Assembly: GCF_046524175.1 (NCBI RefSeq)
Contig: NZ_JBEFZF010000004.1
Coordinates: forward strand, 124,001-188,000
Direction: 5' to 3'
Length of the DNA stretch: 64,000 nt
Source: Spongiivirga sp046524175
GTDB lineage: Bacteria > Bacteroidota > Bacteroidia > Flavobacteriales > Flavobacteriaceae
Every line of letters begins with the position of its first letter. Position 1 is the stretch's first letter. Below are positions 15,676 to 25,320 of the stretch, one piece after another. A model generated the notes under the pieces. It saw only the letters and a program-made list of their open reading frames with translations. It did not search any database and was not told the DNA's origin. The position numbers were made by a program, and so were the translations under genes.

Positions 15676-16993
15676 GTTAAGTCTGATTGTTAAAAGAGAG
15701 TTTTTAGCGAAGGTACGGAATCGCGCTTTTGTCGTTATGACCTTTGTAAGCCCGATCCTTTTTGCGGGTACCGTAGCGCTAATTGTATATTTAACAAGTA
15801 TTAATAATGAAGATAAAAAGTTAATTACCGTACTTGATCAAAGTGGTTTGTTTCTTACTGAGCTCGAAAAAAGTGAGACGATTTCTTTTTTACATTTTAG
15901 AAAACTAAATTTTAGTCAGGCGAAAGATAGTAGCTTTCGGATGGGGGCTAGCGGCTTTTTATTTATTCCGGACGAAACTGCTTTAGATCGTTTGGAAGAG
16001 GAAATTGAGTTTTACTCTTCTAGTTCCCCTAGTGTTGCGGTACTGGGTAATATAGAACAGCGTATTGAGCGAAAGTTGAGACAACTTCAATTAGCGAACT
16101 ATGGCATTTCAAAAGATGCACTTACTAAGATTGACGATGATTTTGATCTAAACACAAAGAGCTTTTCAGGGAGCAAGAATCTTAAGGGAATAAATGAGTT
16201 AAAAGCATTTATAGGTAGTGCTTTCGGCTATTTAATTATGATGTTCATAGTGATTTACGGTTCCTTTGTCATGCGCAGTGTAATAGAAGAAAAAACAAGT
16301 CGTATAGTTGAAGTAATTATTTCGTCAGTGAAGCCATTTCAACTAATGATGGGTAAGATAATTGGAAATTCGTTGGCAGGAGTATTTCAGTTTATGATCT
16401 GGGTGGTACTGGGTTTTACAGTCCTTACAATACTTACTTATTTTTTGGGTATTAACATGAACGAGTTGTCATCGGCCAACCCAGCGATGACAAAGTCTAT
16501 GGAAGTCGCATCTATCTCTCCAAGTGATGCATCGCAAGTAAGTTTATACCTCAAAGAGTTGATGACGATTCCTTGGATAAGCTTATTGGGATTGTTTGTT
16601 GTCTATTTTGTTTTAGGTTATCTTATTTATAGTTCAATTTATGCCGCAATTGGTAGTGCCGTTGATAATGAAACCGACACACAGCAATTTGTTTATCCTG
16701 TAATAGTGCCGTTGATATTGGCTGTTTATGTTGGTGGTTTTTCGGTGTTTGATAATCCTGATGGACCAATAGCGGTATCATTTTCATTGTTTCCCTTAAC
16801 TTCTCCTATTGTGATGCTCATGCGTTATCCTTTAGGCGGTGTACCTTGGTGGCAATTGGTGTTATCGATCGTATTATTAGTACTAACCTTTATCTTTATA
16901 GTATGGCTCGCAGCAAAAATATATAGAACAGGAATATTAATGCATGGCAAGAAGGTTAGCTATAAAGAACTCTATAAATGGTTAAAATATTAG
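15668..16993 (+). CDS. ABC-2 type permease, NatB-like
   Basis: 441 residues. The first membrane helix (about 20-40) is followed by a large extracytoplasmic domain (about 45-185) and five or six helices in the C-terminal half, the layout of NatB and related ABC-2 permeases. The block RSVIEEKTSRIVEVIISS is a strong family signature on the cytoplasmic side. It pairs with the ATPase encoded just upstream; the start overlap implies coupled translation. Confidence 0.88.
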   Translation: MSKLSLIVKREFLAKVRNRAFVVMTFVSPILFAGTVALIVYLTSINNEDKKLITVLDQSGLFLTELEKSETISFLHFRKLNFSQAKDSSFRMGASGFLFIPDETALDRLEEEIEFYSSSSPSVAVLGNIEQRIERKLRQLQLANYGISKDALTKIDDDFDLNTKSFSGSKNLKGINELKAFIGSAFGYLIMMFIVIYGSFVMRSVIEEKTSRIVEVIISSVKPFQLMMGKIIGNSLAGVFQFMIWVVLGFTVLTILTYFLGINMNELSSANPAMTKSMEVASISPSDASQVSLYLKELMTIPWISLLGLFVVYFVLGYLIYSSIYAAIGSAVDNETDTQQFVYPVIVPLILAVYVGGFSVFDNPDGPIAVSFSLFPLTSPIVMLMRYPLGGVPWWQLVLSIVLLVLTFIFIVWLAAKIYRTGILMHGKKVSYKELYKWLKY

Positions 16994-16996
16994 CAT

Positions 16997-17890
16997 ATGT
17001 TTCAGAGTAAGACCGAAGATATTCTAGAAACGACTAAATCAACTTGGGATAAAGTTTTCGACTTTTTAAGTCATCAAATATACCTCAGTGAAAAAATACA
17101 TATATCAGTACTTCAGATACTGATTGTAATACTCGTTTTTGTCGTTACAACGTATGTGTTAAAGTTGGTTCGAAAAGTGGTGACCAGAAAACTGCCGGAA
17201 GAAGATAAGCTAAAGTTTGCAGGCTTTTTCTCATTCATTAAGTATTTTATTTATATAGCAGTTATACTTATAACCTTAGATAACACTGGTTTTAATGTAA
17301 CAGCCGTATTTGCAGCATCTGCTGCACTATTAGTTGGTGTTGGTTTAGCGTTACAAACGTTTTTTCAAGACATTATTTCTGGAATATTTATTCTTCTGGA
17401 TCAAACGGTACATGTAGGTGATATTATAGAGTTGGATGGTAAAGTAGGTCGGGTTGAAAAAATAAACTTACGCACTACGCGAGCTGTGACAATAGATAAT
17501 AAGGTCTTAATTATTCCAAATCATAAATATCTAACTTCAATACTATATAACTGGACAGAAAACGGGTCGCTAACCCGTGAGAATATTTCAGTTGGCGTTG
17601 CATATGGCAGTGATACTGAATTGGTAAAACAAATACTAATAGATGTTGCTCTTGCACATCCCAAGGTCAGAAAAGTGCCTGAGCCGTTAGTGCTTTTTAC
17701 TGATTTTGGCGATAGTGCACTAAATTTTAAGCTTATTTTTAGCATGGATGATAGTTTTATAGCCGGAATCCCCAAAAGTGATATGCGTTTTGAAATCGAT
17801 AAAAAATTTAGGGAGCATGGTATTAGTATTCCATTTCCGCAAAGGGAAGTTCATGTATTCCAGGCAAATCAGTCAGCTGAAGATTTATAG
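16997..17890 (+). CDS. small-conductance mechanosensitive channel, MscS family
   Basis: 297 residues. The N-terminus is amphipathic, two helices follow (about 38-58 and 76-95), and then comes the pore-lining helix rich in Ala/Gly (AVFAASAALLVGVGLALQ, about 104-121). The beta domain carries DQTVHVGDIIELDG, VGRVEKINLRTT and IPNHKYLT, all classic MscS-family features. It opens under membrane tension to release solutes. It begins four bases after the permease stop and is followed by the response regulator gene, so the four genes form one operon. Confidence 0.92.
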   Translation: MFQSKTEDILETTKSTWDKVFDFLSHQIYLSEKIHISVLQILIVILVFVVTTYVLKLVRKVVTRKLPEEDKLKFAGFFSFIKYFIYIAVILITLDNTGFNVTAVFAASAALLVGVGLALQTFFQDIISGIFILLDQTVHVGDIIELDGKVGRVEKINLRTTRAVTIDNKVLIIPNHKYLTSILYNWTENGSLTRENISVGVAYGSDTELVKQILIDVALAHPKVRKVPEPLVLFTDFGDSALNFKLIFSMDDSFIAGIPKSDMRFEIDKKFREHGISIPFPQREVHVFQANQSAEDL

Positions 17891-17913
17891 TGATAAGAAA
17901 ATAAAAACAAGTT

Positions 17914-19077
17914 ATGTCAAAAATATTAGTCATAGAAGATGAGGCGGCAATACGGCGCGTATTGGTCAAGATATTAAGTGAAGAAAGCGACTCCTATAAA
18001 GTATTAGAAGCTGAAGATGGTTTGGCAGGCATTGATATGATCAAAAAGGAGGATTTTGATCTGGTTTTGTGCGATATTAAAATGCCAAAAATGGATGGTG
18101 TTGAGGTTTTAGAAGCTACTAAGAAAATAAAACCTGAAATCCCTTTTGTCATGATTTCGGGTCATGGTGATCTTGATACTGCAGTAAATACGATGCGTTT
18201 AGGTGCGTTTGATTATATATCGAAACCACCAGATTTAAACAGGTTATTGAATACCGTACGTAATGCACTTGATAAAAAAGAACTGGTAGTAGAGAATAAA
18301 AGGCTCAAGAAAAAGGTAGGTAAGAAATATGAAATGATAGGGGAGTCAAAGGAGATTGCTCATATCAAAGAAATGATCGAGAAGGTTGCAACCACAGACG
18401 CTCGGGTACTTATTACGGGACCTAACGGAACCGGAAAAGAGCTGGTGGCACATTGGCTACATGAAAAAAGTGAGCGAAGTAAAAATCCTATGATTGAGGT
18501 AAATTGTGCAGCTATTCCTTCTGAATTAATAGAAAGTGAGCTTTTTGGGCACGTAAAAGGAGCGTTTACATCTGCAAATAAAGATCGGGCGGGGAAGTTT
18601 GAAGCAGCTAATGGAGGAACAATTTTTTTAGATGAAATAGGTGACATGAGCTTGTCGGCTCAGGCAAAAGTATTACGCGCACTTCAAGAAAGTAGGGTAC
18701 AACGCGTGGGTAGTGATAAAGATATTAAAGTTGATGTTCGAGTGGTCGCTGCTACCAATAAGGATCTTAAAAAAGAAATTGACGAAGGTCGATTTAGAGA
18801 AGATTTATATCATCGATTGGCAGTTATTTTAATTAAAGTACCTGCTCTTAACGATCGCAGAGATGATATTCCTTTACTCGTTGATCATTTTTCTAAAAAA
18901 ATTGCGGAAGAACAGGGAGTGGCTCATAAAAATTTCAGCGATAAGGCTGTTAAAAAATTACAAGATTACGATTGGACCGGTAATATTCGTGAGTTACGTA
19001 ATGTTATCGAACGACTTATAATTTTAGGCGGTACAGAAGTCTCTGAAGAAGATGTGAAACTGTTTGCTTCAAAGTAA
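17914..19077 (+). CDS. NtrC-family response regulator lacking a DNA-binding domain
   Basis: 387 residues. A receiver domain (1-120; acidic pocket EDE, phosphoacceptor D54, K104) is followed by a sigma-54-type AAA+ domain (about 140-375). Walker A is GPNGTGKE, Walker B is GTIFLDEIGD, and the arginine-finger area reads FREDLYHRL. The sigma-54 contact loop reads GAFTSA (216-221) where the consensus is GAFTGA. The protein ends directly after the AAA+ lid, with no Fis-type helix-turn-helix. It is therefore unlikely to bind an enhancer by itself. No partner histidine kinase is adjacent. The same architecture is common in flavobacteria as far as I recall. Confidence 0.88.
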   Translation: MSKILVIEDEAAIRRVLVKILSEESDSYKVLEAEDGLAGIDMIKKEDFDLVLCDIKMPKMDGVEVLEATKKIKPEIPFVMISGHGDLDTAVNTMRLGAFDYISKPPDLNRLLNTVRNALDKKELVVENKRLKKKVGKKYEMIGESKEIAHIKEMIEKVATTDARVLITGPNGTGKELVAHWLHEKSERSKNPMIEVNCAAIPSELIESELFGHVKGAFTSANKDRAGKFEAANGGTIFLDEIGDMSLSAQAKVLRALQESRVQRVGSDKDIKVDVRVVAATNKDLKKEIDEGRFREDLYHRLAVILIKVPALNDRRDDIPLLVDHFSKKIAEEQGVAHKNFSDKAVKKLQDYDWTGNIRELRNVIERLIILGGTEVSEEDVKLFASK

Positions 19078-19240
19078 GAGTTCGTTCTTATATATTGTAT
19101 GTTAACATGTACTCCGATTGCTGTAAATGTTAAGCAGCACTGCACTTTTGCTAATATCAAAAACCTGTTAATCAGTGTTTTATACTTGATAATCTTAACT
19201 TTGATAAAATCAAAAATATGTTAATGAAATCTTAAAATAG

Positions 19241-19260
19241 AATGTTAAAATTTTAACATT
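19241..19260. repeat. perfect 20-bp palindrome
   Basis: The arm AATGTTAAAA is followed at once by its exact reverse complement. It lies about 55 bases upstream of the -33 element of the small-protein promoter and could be an operator. Confidence 0.4.
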
Positions 19261-19314
19261 TATATCTTTTAGGAGCTTTTATACTTAAGCTCGTCGATTA
19301 TTTTTTGTTTTCAC

Positions 19315-19345
19315 TTTGTTAGGCTATAAAGAGATTGCATCTTTG
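19315..19345 (+). promoter_or_regulatory. promoter of the small membrane protein gene
   Basis: TTTG at 19315-19318, a 19-base spacer, then CATCTTTG at 19338-19345, one mismatch from the -7 consensus. Confidence 0.4.
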
Positions 19346-19405
19346 ACCAGCCAATGACCTATTGTATTTTAATAGACACTATAACAACAATAAATACAAT
19401 AGATT

Positions 19406-19573
19406 ATGACAACAATTTTACTTTTTAGAGACCTGTACGCTCAAGCGTTCAAAAAGATACAGTTTATACAGTTGGTTGTATTAAAGTCCTTAACCTGGTT
19501 CGCTTTAGGAATGATTGCTTTGGGTTTTTTAGCATTTGTTTTTAGAATAACCTCCGGATTTTTTACAATCTAG
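19406..19573 (+). CDS. 55-residue single-helix membrane protein
   Basis: An ATG-started frame of 55 codons ending in TAG. The N-terminal half is basic and amphipathic (FRDLYAQAFKKIQFIQL). The second half is one hydrophobic helix (about residues 27-48, with ALGMIALGFLAFVF). It has its own promoter-like sequence and a strong terminator 25 bases after the stop, which supports a real gene. The family is not named; I recall similar short proteins in other flavobacteria but cannot verify this here. Confidence 0.65.
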   Translation: MTTILLFRDLYAQAFKKIQFIQLVVLKSLTWFALGMIALGFLAFVFRITSGFFTI

Positions 19574-19597
19574 AGGTACCATAATACTAGTTTGCAA

Positions 19598-19649
19598 AAA
19601 CAAGTGGCCTGAAAAGGATAAATCCTTATCAAGCCGCTTGTTTCTTTTT
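19598..19649. terminator. bidirectional terminator
   Basis: Outer arms AAACAAGTGGC and GCCGCTTGTTT (one G-U pair) enclose an inner stem AAGGAT/ATCCTT, with T-rich sequence after it on the plus strand. It separates the small protein gene from the leftward amidohydrolases. Confidence 0.75.
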
Positions 19650-19662
19650 AAATCAGAATTTA

Positions 19663-20958
19663 TTATTTACCACTTCCATGATATTTGTTCATGTAGCGTT
19701 TCCACAATTTGGTTTGATGTGTTTCTAAACTTAATTCACGACCTTGAATAAATGCATGACTAATTAAGTTAGTACGCATGTCTAAGGCATCACCTTCACT
19801 AATAAACAGGGTAGCACTTTTTCCCACTTCAAGACTTCCAAAATCAGTATCAATACCAAGTACTTTTGCCGCATTGAGTGTAATCATTTTTACAGCTTCT
19901 TCTTTAGGTACACCGTATGCCGCATAGGTGCCAGCATAAAATGGAATATTTCGTGTATTCATGCGTTCCATTTGTCCTTCCATTCCTATTGTGACCATGA
20001 TACCCTTATCAATGAGTATTTTTGCCATTTTATAGGCTAACCGAACATCTTCGTCATCCATATTTGGATTACGGTGTGACCGATCTAAAACAACTGGAAT
20101 CTTGTGTTTTACCAGCTCATCAGCTACCAAATGCGCTTGGTCGCCATGAACAAGCACCATTTTAATCCCTTGTGAAGTGGCAAAGTTTATGGCATCTACA
20201 ATCTCCTTTTTACCGCTTGTGTGAACAAAGAGTTTTTGAGAACCATTATACAAGCCTTTTACAGCGTCATAAGGTAGGTTCTTTTTAGACTGTTCGCCAT
20301 TTAAGTAGGCTTTTGCTTCCAGCATAAAGTTCTTGATCTTGCCAACATTATCCATGTATTTTTTGTCGGGCTTAGCTCCTGGCTCTTCTCCAAGCCACCA
20401 GCGTCCATAGGTGAAGCTGCTTGGCCAGTTCAAATGAATCCCATCATCTGCTTTTACAACCGCGTCTTCCCAGTTCCAGGCATCTAGCTGCATTACCGAC
20501 GATGTTCCTGAAATTGTACCACCACGAGGGGTTATTTGAGCTAACAATACACCATTAGGGCGCATACTTTCTACCACTTTTGATTCAGCATTATAAGCTA
20601 TTTTTGCTTTTACATGGGGGATGATTTCGCCTATTTCGTCAAAATCACGGGTGGGTCTTACAGCATCGATTTCTGATAAACCCAAAGAGGCATTAGGTAC
20701 AATAAATCCAGGGTAAACATGCTTACCACTTGCATCAATTGTTTTACCTCCAGTATTTTGCGACTGGGTGCCAACATAGGTTAATGTACCCTCTTTAAAA
20801 ACGATTATGCTGTTCTCTATAACCTGACCATTGCCTATGTGCGCTGTGGCACCGGTAATGGTTATTGTTTCGTTTTGCTTCGATGCCGGAGTTTGCTGGG
20901 CAACAACCGCTGATACTGCAAACATCGAGACTAATAAGCTTTTATATAAATTTTTCAT
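19663..20958 (-). CDS. secreted amidohydrolase-like protein, metal site apparently lost
   Basis: 431 residues with a signal peptide ending VVAQ. The composite N-terminal beta domain and the end of the barrel (MITLNAAKVLGI, GSLEVGKSATLFI) are typical of imidazolonepropionase-like amidohydrolases. Where these enzymes have the metal-binding HxH after strand 1 this protein reads FIVPNASLG, so the first two ligands are missing. It is encoded 11 bases after the 1021-residue amidohydrolase and resembles that protein's N-terminal half. It may be a structural partner rather than an enzyme. Confidence 0.78.
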   Translation of the reverse strand: MKNLYKSLLVSMFAVSAVVAQQTPASKQNETITITGATAHIGNGQVIENSIIVFKEGTLTYVGTQSQNTGGKTIDASGKHVYPGFIVPNASLGLSEIDAVRPTRDFDEIGEIIPHVKAKIAYNAESKVVESMRPNGVLLAQITPRGGTISGTSSVMQLDAWNWEDAVVKADDGIHLNWPSSFTYGRWWLGEEPGAKPDKKYMDNVGKIKNFMLEAKAYLNGEQSKKNLPYDAVKGLYNGSQKLFVHTSGKKEIVDAINFATSQGIKMVLVHGDQAHLVADELVKHKIPVVLDRSHRNPNMDDEDVRLAYKMAKILIDKGIMVTIGMEGQMERMNTRNIPFYAGTYAAYGVPKEEAVKMITLNAAKVLGIDTDFGSLEVGKSATLFISEGDALDMRTNLISHAFIQGRELSLETHQTKLWKRYMNKYHGSGK

Positions 20959-20969
20959 CTTGCTTCGTA

Positions 20970-23900
20970 TTAAAATTGTTCGACAGTATCACAGTGAAAA
21001 TCTTCCTTCACTATTTTCTTAGGAGGCTGCGTTTTCATTCCACTATTTTTTGCTTTCAGCATCATATTAATAAGCATATTACGCTCTTTTGCAATATCCT
21101 TATTTAGTTGCTGGTCTCGACCCGAATCGAAATAGGTTACCCCTTCAATGATGGTTTTTTCTGCTTTTGCATAGATAGACATCGGATGATCACTCCATAA
21201 CACAAGATCAGCATGTTTGCCTACTTTAATACTCCCAACTTTATCATCTATTTGCAACATTTTAGCAGGATTAAGGGTAACAAACTTCCATGCTTCTTCC
21301 TCAGAAACGCCACCGTATTTTATAGCCTTTGCAGCTTCCTGGTTTAATCTTCTAGACATTTCAGCATCATCGGAATTAAATGCCGTTAAAACGCCTACAC
21401 TATTCATAATGGCCCCGTTGTATGGTATAGCATCGTTTACTTCGTACTTATAAGCCCACCAATCTGAGAAGGTAGAACCGCCAACACCGTGCTCTTTCAT
21501 TTTATCAGCTACCTTATAGCCTTCCAAAATATGCGTAAATGTTTGTATTCTAAAATCAAATTGCTCTGCTACCTTCATTAACATATTAATTTCAGATTGT
21601 ACATAGGAATGGCATGAGATGAATCGTTCTTTATTTAGAATTTCGACCATGGTTTCCATTTCAATATCATAGCGTGGTGCCTTAGCTCTCGATTTCGATT
21701 TTTTAGAAAGGCTATTATACGCTTTCCATTCGGCTTCATATTCTCTTGCTCTAGTAAAGTTATCTACAAAGACCTGTTCAACACCCATACGTGTCTGTGG
21801 GAATCGAGAAAAGCTATTCCAGTTACTTTGCTTAACATTTTCCCCTAACGCGAATTTTATGTATTTAGGAGCACCTTTAAATAGCAAACCGTCTGCATCT
21901 TCACCCCATTTAAGCTTTATGATTGCAGAACGCCCACCAATTGGGTTAGCCGACCCATGTAATATTTGAATGGTGGTAACACCTCCGGATAAGTTTCTAT
22001 AAATTCCAATGTCATCAGCTTCCACAACATCTTCAATAGTAACTTCAGCAGAGTTATTGTGTCCTGCTTCATTAATAGATGCTGCAGCAATGTGACTGTG
22101 CTCATCAATAACTCCAGATGTTAAGTGCTTTCCGGTAGCATCTATTACTTTTGCACTAGGATCGCTAAGGTTTTTTCCAACCTTGGCAATACGGCCATTT
22201 TTTACCAAAACATCAGCATTCTGCATGATGCCTTCTGATTCATTAGTCCATACAGTTGCATTTTTAAATAATAGGTTTTCAGCAGTAGGTTTTGTTTTAA
22301 AACCAAATGCGTTGTTAGGATAGGTAAGTGGTAGTAAAACAGGATCGTCATCACCACTTTTACCGGCTTTGCCTCCTTTACCTCCTTCGCCACCATTTTC
22401 TCCATGCTTGCCACTTTTTCCATCTTTTCCTCCTGTATCGTCTTCTTTTGCATCTGCCGATTTATTGGCAGTCCATTTAGTTATCGCACCGCTGGCCAAG
22501 GTACCGTTACCAGATAAATTGTCAGAATTTCCTATAGCGGCAGTTAAACGTACAAAACGCTCTTCTTTTTCATCCGCAGGAATATAAAACAGGTTGAGCC
22601 ATCCGTCTTTATATTTTACTTTAGAAGCCAATTTAAGGGTGTCCTTTTTTATCTCTGATTTTAGTTTTGATAACTCTCCAGAAAGTTTCAGACTATAGGT
22701 GTTGCCAACAATATTAAGATCATAATCTCCACGAATGTCTTTTACGTTCATATCATTAACGACATTTTTGTTGCCTTGAACCCAATTTTCATAGAGGGTT
22801 GTTTTTTTGTTGAAAATATCTCCAGAAGTGATTAAAAAGTTCGCGATAGCTCCTTTGTTGAGCGAACCGATCATGTTACTTTTTCCAAGAAGTCTTGCTG
22901 GGACCGTGGTTAATGCTTCTAATGCTTTAGTTTCATCTAAACCATACTTAATGGCTTTCATTAAGTTCGATTTAAAATCTTTAGTCGATTTTAATTCGGC
23001 AGTGGTTAATGCAAAGGGAATCCCATTTTTTGCCAAAACACTTGGATTAGTGGGTGCATGATTCCAATGTTTCATCTGGCTTAATTCTACCATCGAAGCA
23101 GCATAAGGGTCACTAACATCATAGGCAGCTGGAAACTTTATAGGAATAATAAAGCTGGCATTTGTTCTTTTTATCGCATCAATACTAGCGTATTCGTCAC
23201 CGCCACCTTTAATGATATAGTTGATGCCAAATTCATTTGCAATTTTATCCGCCCTTAAGGCATTCGCAGCACTTCTTGCATCTATAATTTGCGGTAAGTT
23301 CATGTTTTTGGCAACAGCTTCTAACGACCTATCTTTCGTATCACTATTTCCACTTGCATACCATTTGGAATCGTGATACACCTGGCGTATCAATGCCATA
23401 GAACCCATGATGGAGGTAGGGTAACTTTGTCTTGAAGCCACACTTTTCCTAAACGATAGGTGATTGGCGGCGTCCTGATCTAAAATACGGGTTTCGTCAC
23501 CATCAGTCTCATTTAAGGTAACTAACATGCTAGTTCCTCTCATAATACCATCTTCCATATGGGTGTTTACAGCACCAAAACCAGCTTTTACAAGTTCTCC
23601 CGCTTTTTTGCTGTCAAATTTAAAGGAAGATATACCATGTGTTTCTGGCATAATATGATCATTCCAATAAAAACCTTCTCGACTTCCATGATATTGGGCA
23701 CTACGGCCATTACCGCTAGCTCTTTTGGGCTTGGCAATGCCAAAACTACTATACATATCAATAAAAGAAGGGTAAATATGTTTTCCTTCAAGATTGATAA
23801 TCGTTGCGTTTTTAGGAATACTAACTGAAGATCCAACGTTTACCACTTTTCCATTTTGTATAAGGAGTGTACCGTTATTTACTACTTGAGTAGGTGTAAC

Positions 23901-24035
23901 ATAAATGGTAGCATTGGTAAATGCGGTGTAATTGTTATTCGCAGTTTTTACTCCGTCATTTTTTGGAAAGTAGTCTTGCGAAAACATCGAAATACTGCAT
24001 AGCAAAAAGCTAAGCAGCAAGAGCTTTTGTTTCAT
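20970..24035 (-). CDS. secreted tandem amidohydrolase (one half catalytic)
   Basis: 1021 residues with a signal peptide ending MFSQ. Two amidohydrolase units are joined. In the first (about 35-430) the HxH motif is replaced by FIDMYSS, so it looks inactive. In the second (about 585-985) the ligands are present: HSH at 646-648, later FISCHSY, FTHILEG and the aspartate in FNSDDAEM. A glycine- and lysine-rich linker (about 534-560) joins them. The reaction is probably hydrolysis of a cyclic or peptide-like amide in the periplasm; the substrate is unknown. It is the first gene of a two-gene operon with the smaller paralogue. Confidence 0.85.
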   Translation of the reverse strand: MKQKLLLLSFLLCSISMFSQDYFPKNDGVKTANNNYTAFTNATIYVTPTQVVNNGTLLIQNGKVVNVGSSVSIPKNATIINLEGKHIYPSFIDMYSSFGIAKPKRASGNGRSAQYHGSREGFYWNDHIMPETHGISSFKFDSKKAGELVKAGFGAVNTHMEDGIMRGTSMLVTLNETDGDETRILDQDAANHLSFRKSVASRQSYPTSIMGSMALIRQVYHDSKWYASGNSDTKDRSLEAVAKNMNLPQIIDARSAANALRADKIANEFGINYIIKGGGDEYASIDAIKRTNASFIIPIKFPAAYDVSDPYAASMVELSQMKHWNHAPTNPSVLAKNGIPFALTTAELKSTKDFKSNLMKAIKYGLDETKALEALTTVPARLLGKSNMIGSLNKGAIANFLITSGDIFNKKTTLYENWVQGNKNVVNDMNVKDIRGDYDLNIVGNTYSLKLSGELSKLKSEIKKDTLKLASKVKYKDGWLNLFYIPADEKEERFVRLTAAIGNSDNLSGNGTLASGAITKWTANKSADAKEDDTGGKDGKSGKHGENGGEGGKGGKAGKSGDDDPVLLPLTYPNNAFGFKTKPTAENLLFKNATVWTNESEGIMQNADVLVKNGRIAKVGKNLSDPSAKVIDATGKHLTSGVIDEHSHIAAASINEAGHNNSAEVTIEDVVEADDIGIYRNLSGGVTTIQILHGSANPIGGRSAIIKLKWGEDADGLLFKGAPKYIKFALGENVKQSNWNSFSRFPQTRMGVEQVFVDNFTRAREYEAEWKAYNSLSKKSKSRAKAPRYDIEMETMVEILNKERFISCHSYVQSEINMLMKVAEQFDFRIQTFTHILEGYKVADKMKEHGVGGSTFSDWWAYKYEVNDAIPYNGAIMNSVGVLTAFNSDDAEMSRRLNQEAAKAIKYGGVSEEEAWKFVTLNPAKMLQIDDKVGSIKVGKHADLVLWSDHPMSIYAKAEKTIIEGVTYFDSGRDQQLNKDIAKERNMLINMMLKAKNSGMKTQPPKKIVKEDFHCDTVEQF

Positions 24036-24165
24036 AGGTTGGTTGTTGAATTTGTTAATCTATCGAGCTTAAAGTTAACATAAGCTTAATAAAGTGATGG
24101 CGAAATGAAGAATTTTAACGTTTAGCAACCGACTTGTGTATTGAAGAACTCAATGAAAATATCGC

Positions 24166-25233
24166 CTATAAAGGTTCCGTTTTATAATAATTTACCAAAA
24201 GCGCTACTACATGATTGTAACTCTTTATCCCGGCTGATTGGCTATTAGCTTTTAAGTAGGTATTAAACGTGAGTTTAAAAAGCGGTTCGAATACGTTTTG
24301 ATGATTGCGCCAAAACATCCTTGCCTCTTCATAGTTTTTGAGAATTCCCGGATTTACTTTTTCCAAATATGAATCAATAAGTTCAGGCTCTCGTCGGCTA
24401 ATTTCATTCAAACAATGCCTTAAGGCAAAAGTATAACCTGAGTATTTAAAATATTGATCCTTATTATTAATCGACGCCAAATAACCTAAGAAGTTTGCTT
24501 CGTTTTCTGCACTATATCCTAGTTGGTGGGCTTCTTCATGACAACTGGTTGTCGGAAACTTATGTCCCGGTATCATATAATCTACATGACCTTCTTGAGT
24601 GAATGGATTTAAATATCCACTAAATCCCATGTACGTTAAGGGGTAACTAAATAATGATTTTTTTATACTCTTAGGTTTGTATTCAAGCTGTGGATATTTC
24701 TTACTTAAAACAGCATAGCCTTCGGGAGTTTTTTTAAACACTTCAGATAAGGAATGCGGAATCTTAACAGGAATCGTATCATTTTTGGTAATACTTGTAT
24801 GCAGGGTATTATTCTTTTCGATCAAAATATCGGTAAAAGCCAATAATTCTTCGGTAGTGTATTGGGGGCTAATTCCCAATGATTTATACAGAGGAAGTCT
24901 GTAATAATTCATTCCCCAAAGCAAATGAAAAATGAAATAAACTAATGACACTCCAACAAATACATCAGTAAAAAATGCCCGAGTTGACGAAAAGAATTTC
25001 TTGCCATTTTTGATCAAAAATCGAACAATCATTACGATGGCAAGCGCATATAATATATCACCAAAAGAGAAAGGAAGCCAACCAAGCAAATATCGAAACA
25101 GCTTAGAGATGAATGGATAAAGGCCTTGGCTGTAGTACTTTTCTACAAATTCAGGGAAACGAGCTAATGTTTTCACAATGATCACTTGCGGAATAATAGA
25201 TAGCGCAATAATGATCTTGGTCTTTTTTTGCAT
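24166..25233 (-). CDS. DUF3810 membrane protein with HExxH motif
   Basis: 355 residues. Membrane segments lie at about 8-22, 40-75 and 90-108, followed by a large soluble part. That part contains CHEEAHQLGYSAENEANF: H232, E233 and H236 form an HExxH zinc motif, and E243 or E245 is a good third ligand. The motif is a known feature of DUF3810 and suggests a membrane-bound metallopeptidase, but no substrate is known. It is divergent from pepD, with overlapping upstream sequences. Confidence 0.8.
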   Translation of the reverse strand: MQKKTKIIIALSIIPQVIIVKTLARFPEFVEKYYSQGLYPFISKLFRYLLGWLPFSFGDILYALAIVMIVRFLIKNGKKFFSSTRAFFTDVFVGVSLVYFIFHLLWGMNYYRLPLYKSLGISPQYTTEELLAFTDILIEKNNTLHTSITKNDTIPVKIPHSLSEVFKKTPEGYAVLSKKYPQLEYKPKSIKKSLFSYPLTYMGFSGYLNPFTQEGHVDYMIPGHKFPTTSCHEEAHQLGYSAENEANFLGYLASINNKDQYFKYSGYTFALRHCLNEISRREPELIDSYLEKVNPGILKNYEEARMFWRNHQNVFEPLFKLTFNTYLKANSQSAGIKSYNHVVALLVNYYKTEPL

Positions 25234-25320
25234 GTAGCTAAAATAGGTTTTTATCGATTTATGAGGGCGTATTCAATATTTTTGCAACTCGGTATATTAA
25301 AGTTAGCAAAGCATAAAAAT

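Larger units (their letters stand above)
19078..19405 (+). other. 328-base intergenic region with palindrome and promoter
   Basis: AT-rich and without a plausible ORF. It holds a perfect palindrome at 19241-19260 and a promoter-like pair at 19315-19345 ahead of the small membrane protein gene, leaving a leader of about 55 bases. The first half shows nothing I can name. Confidence 0.5.
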
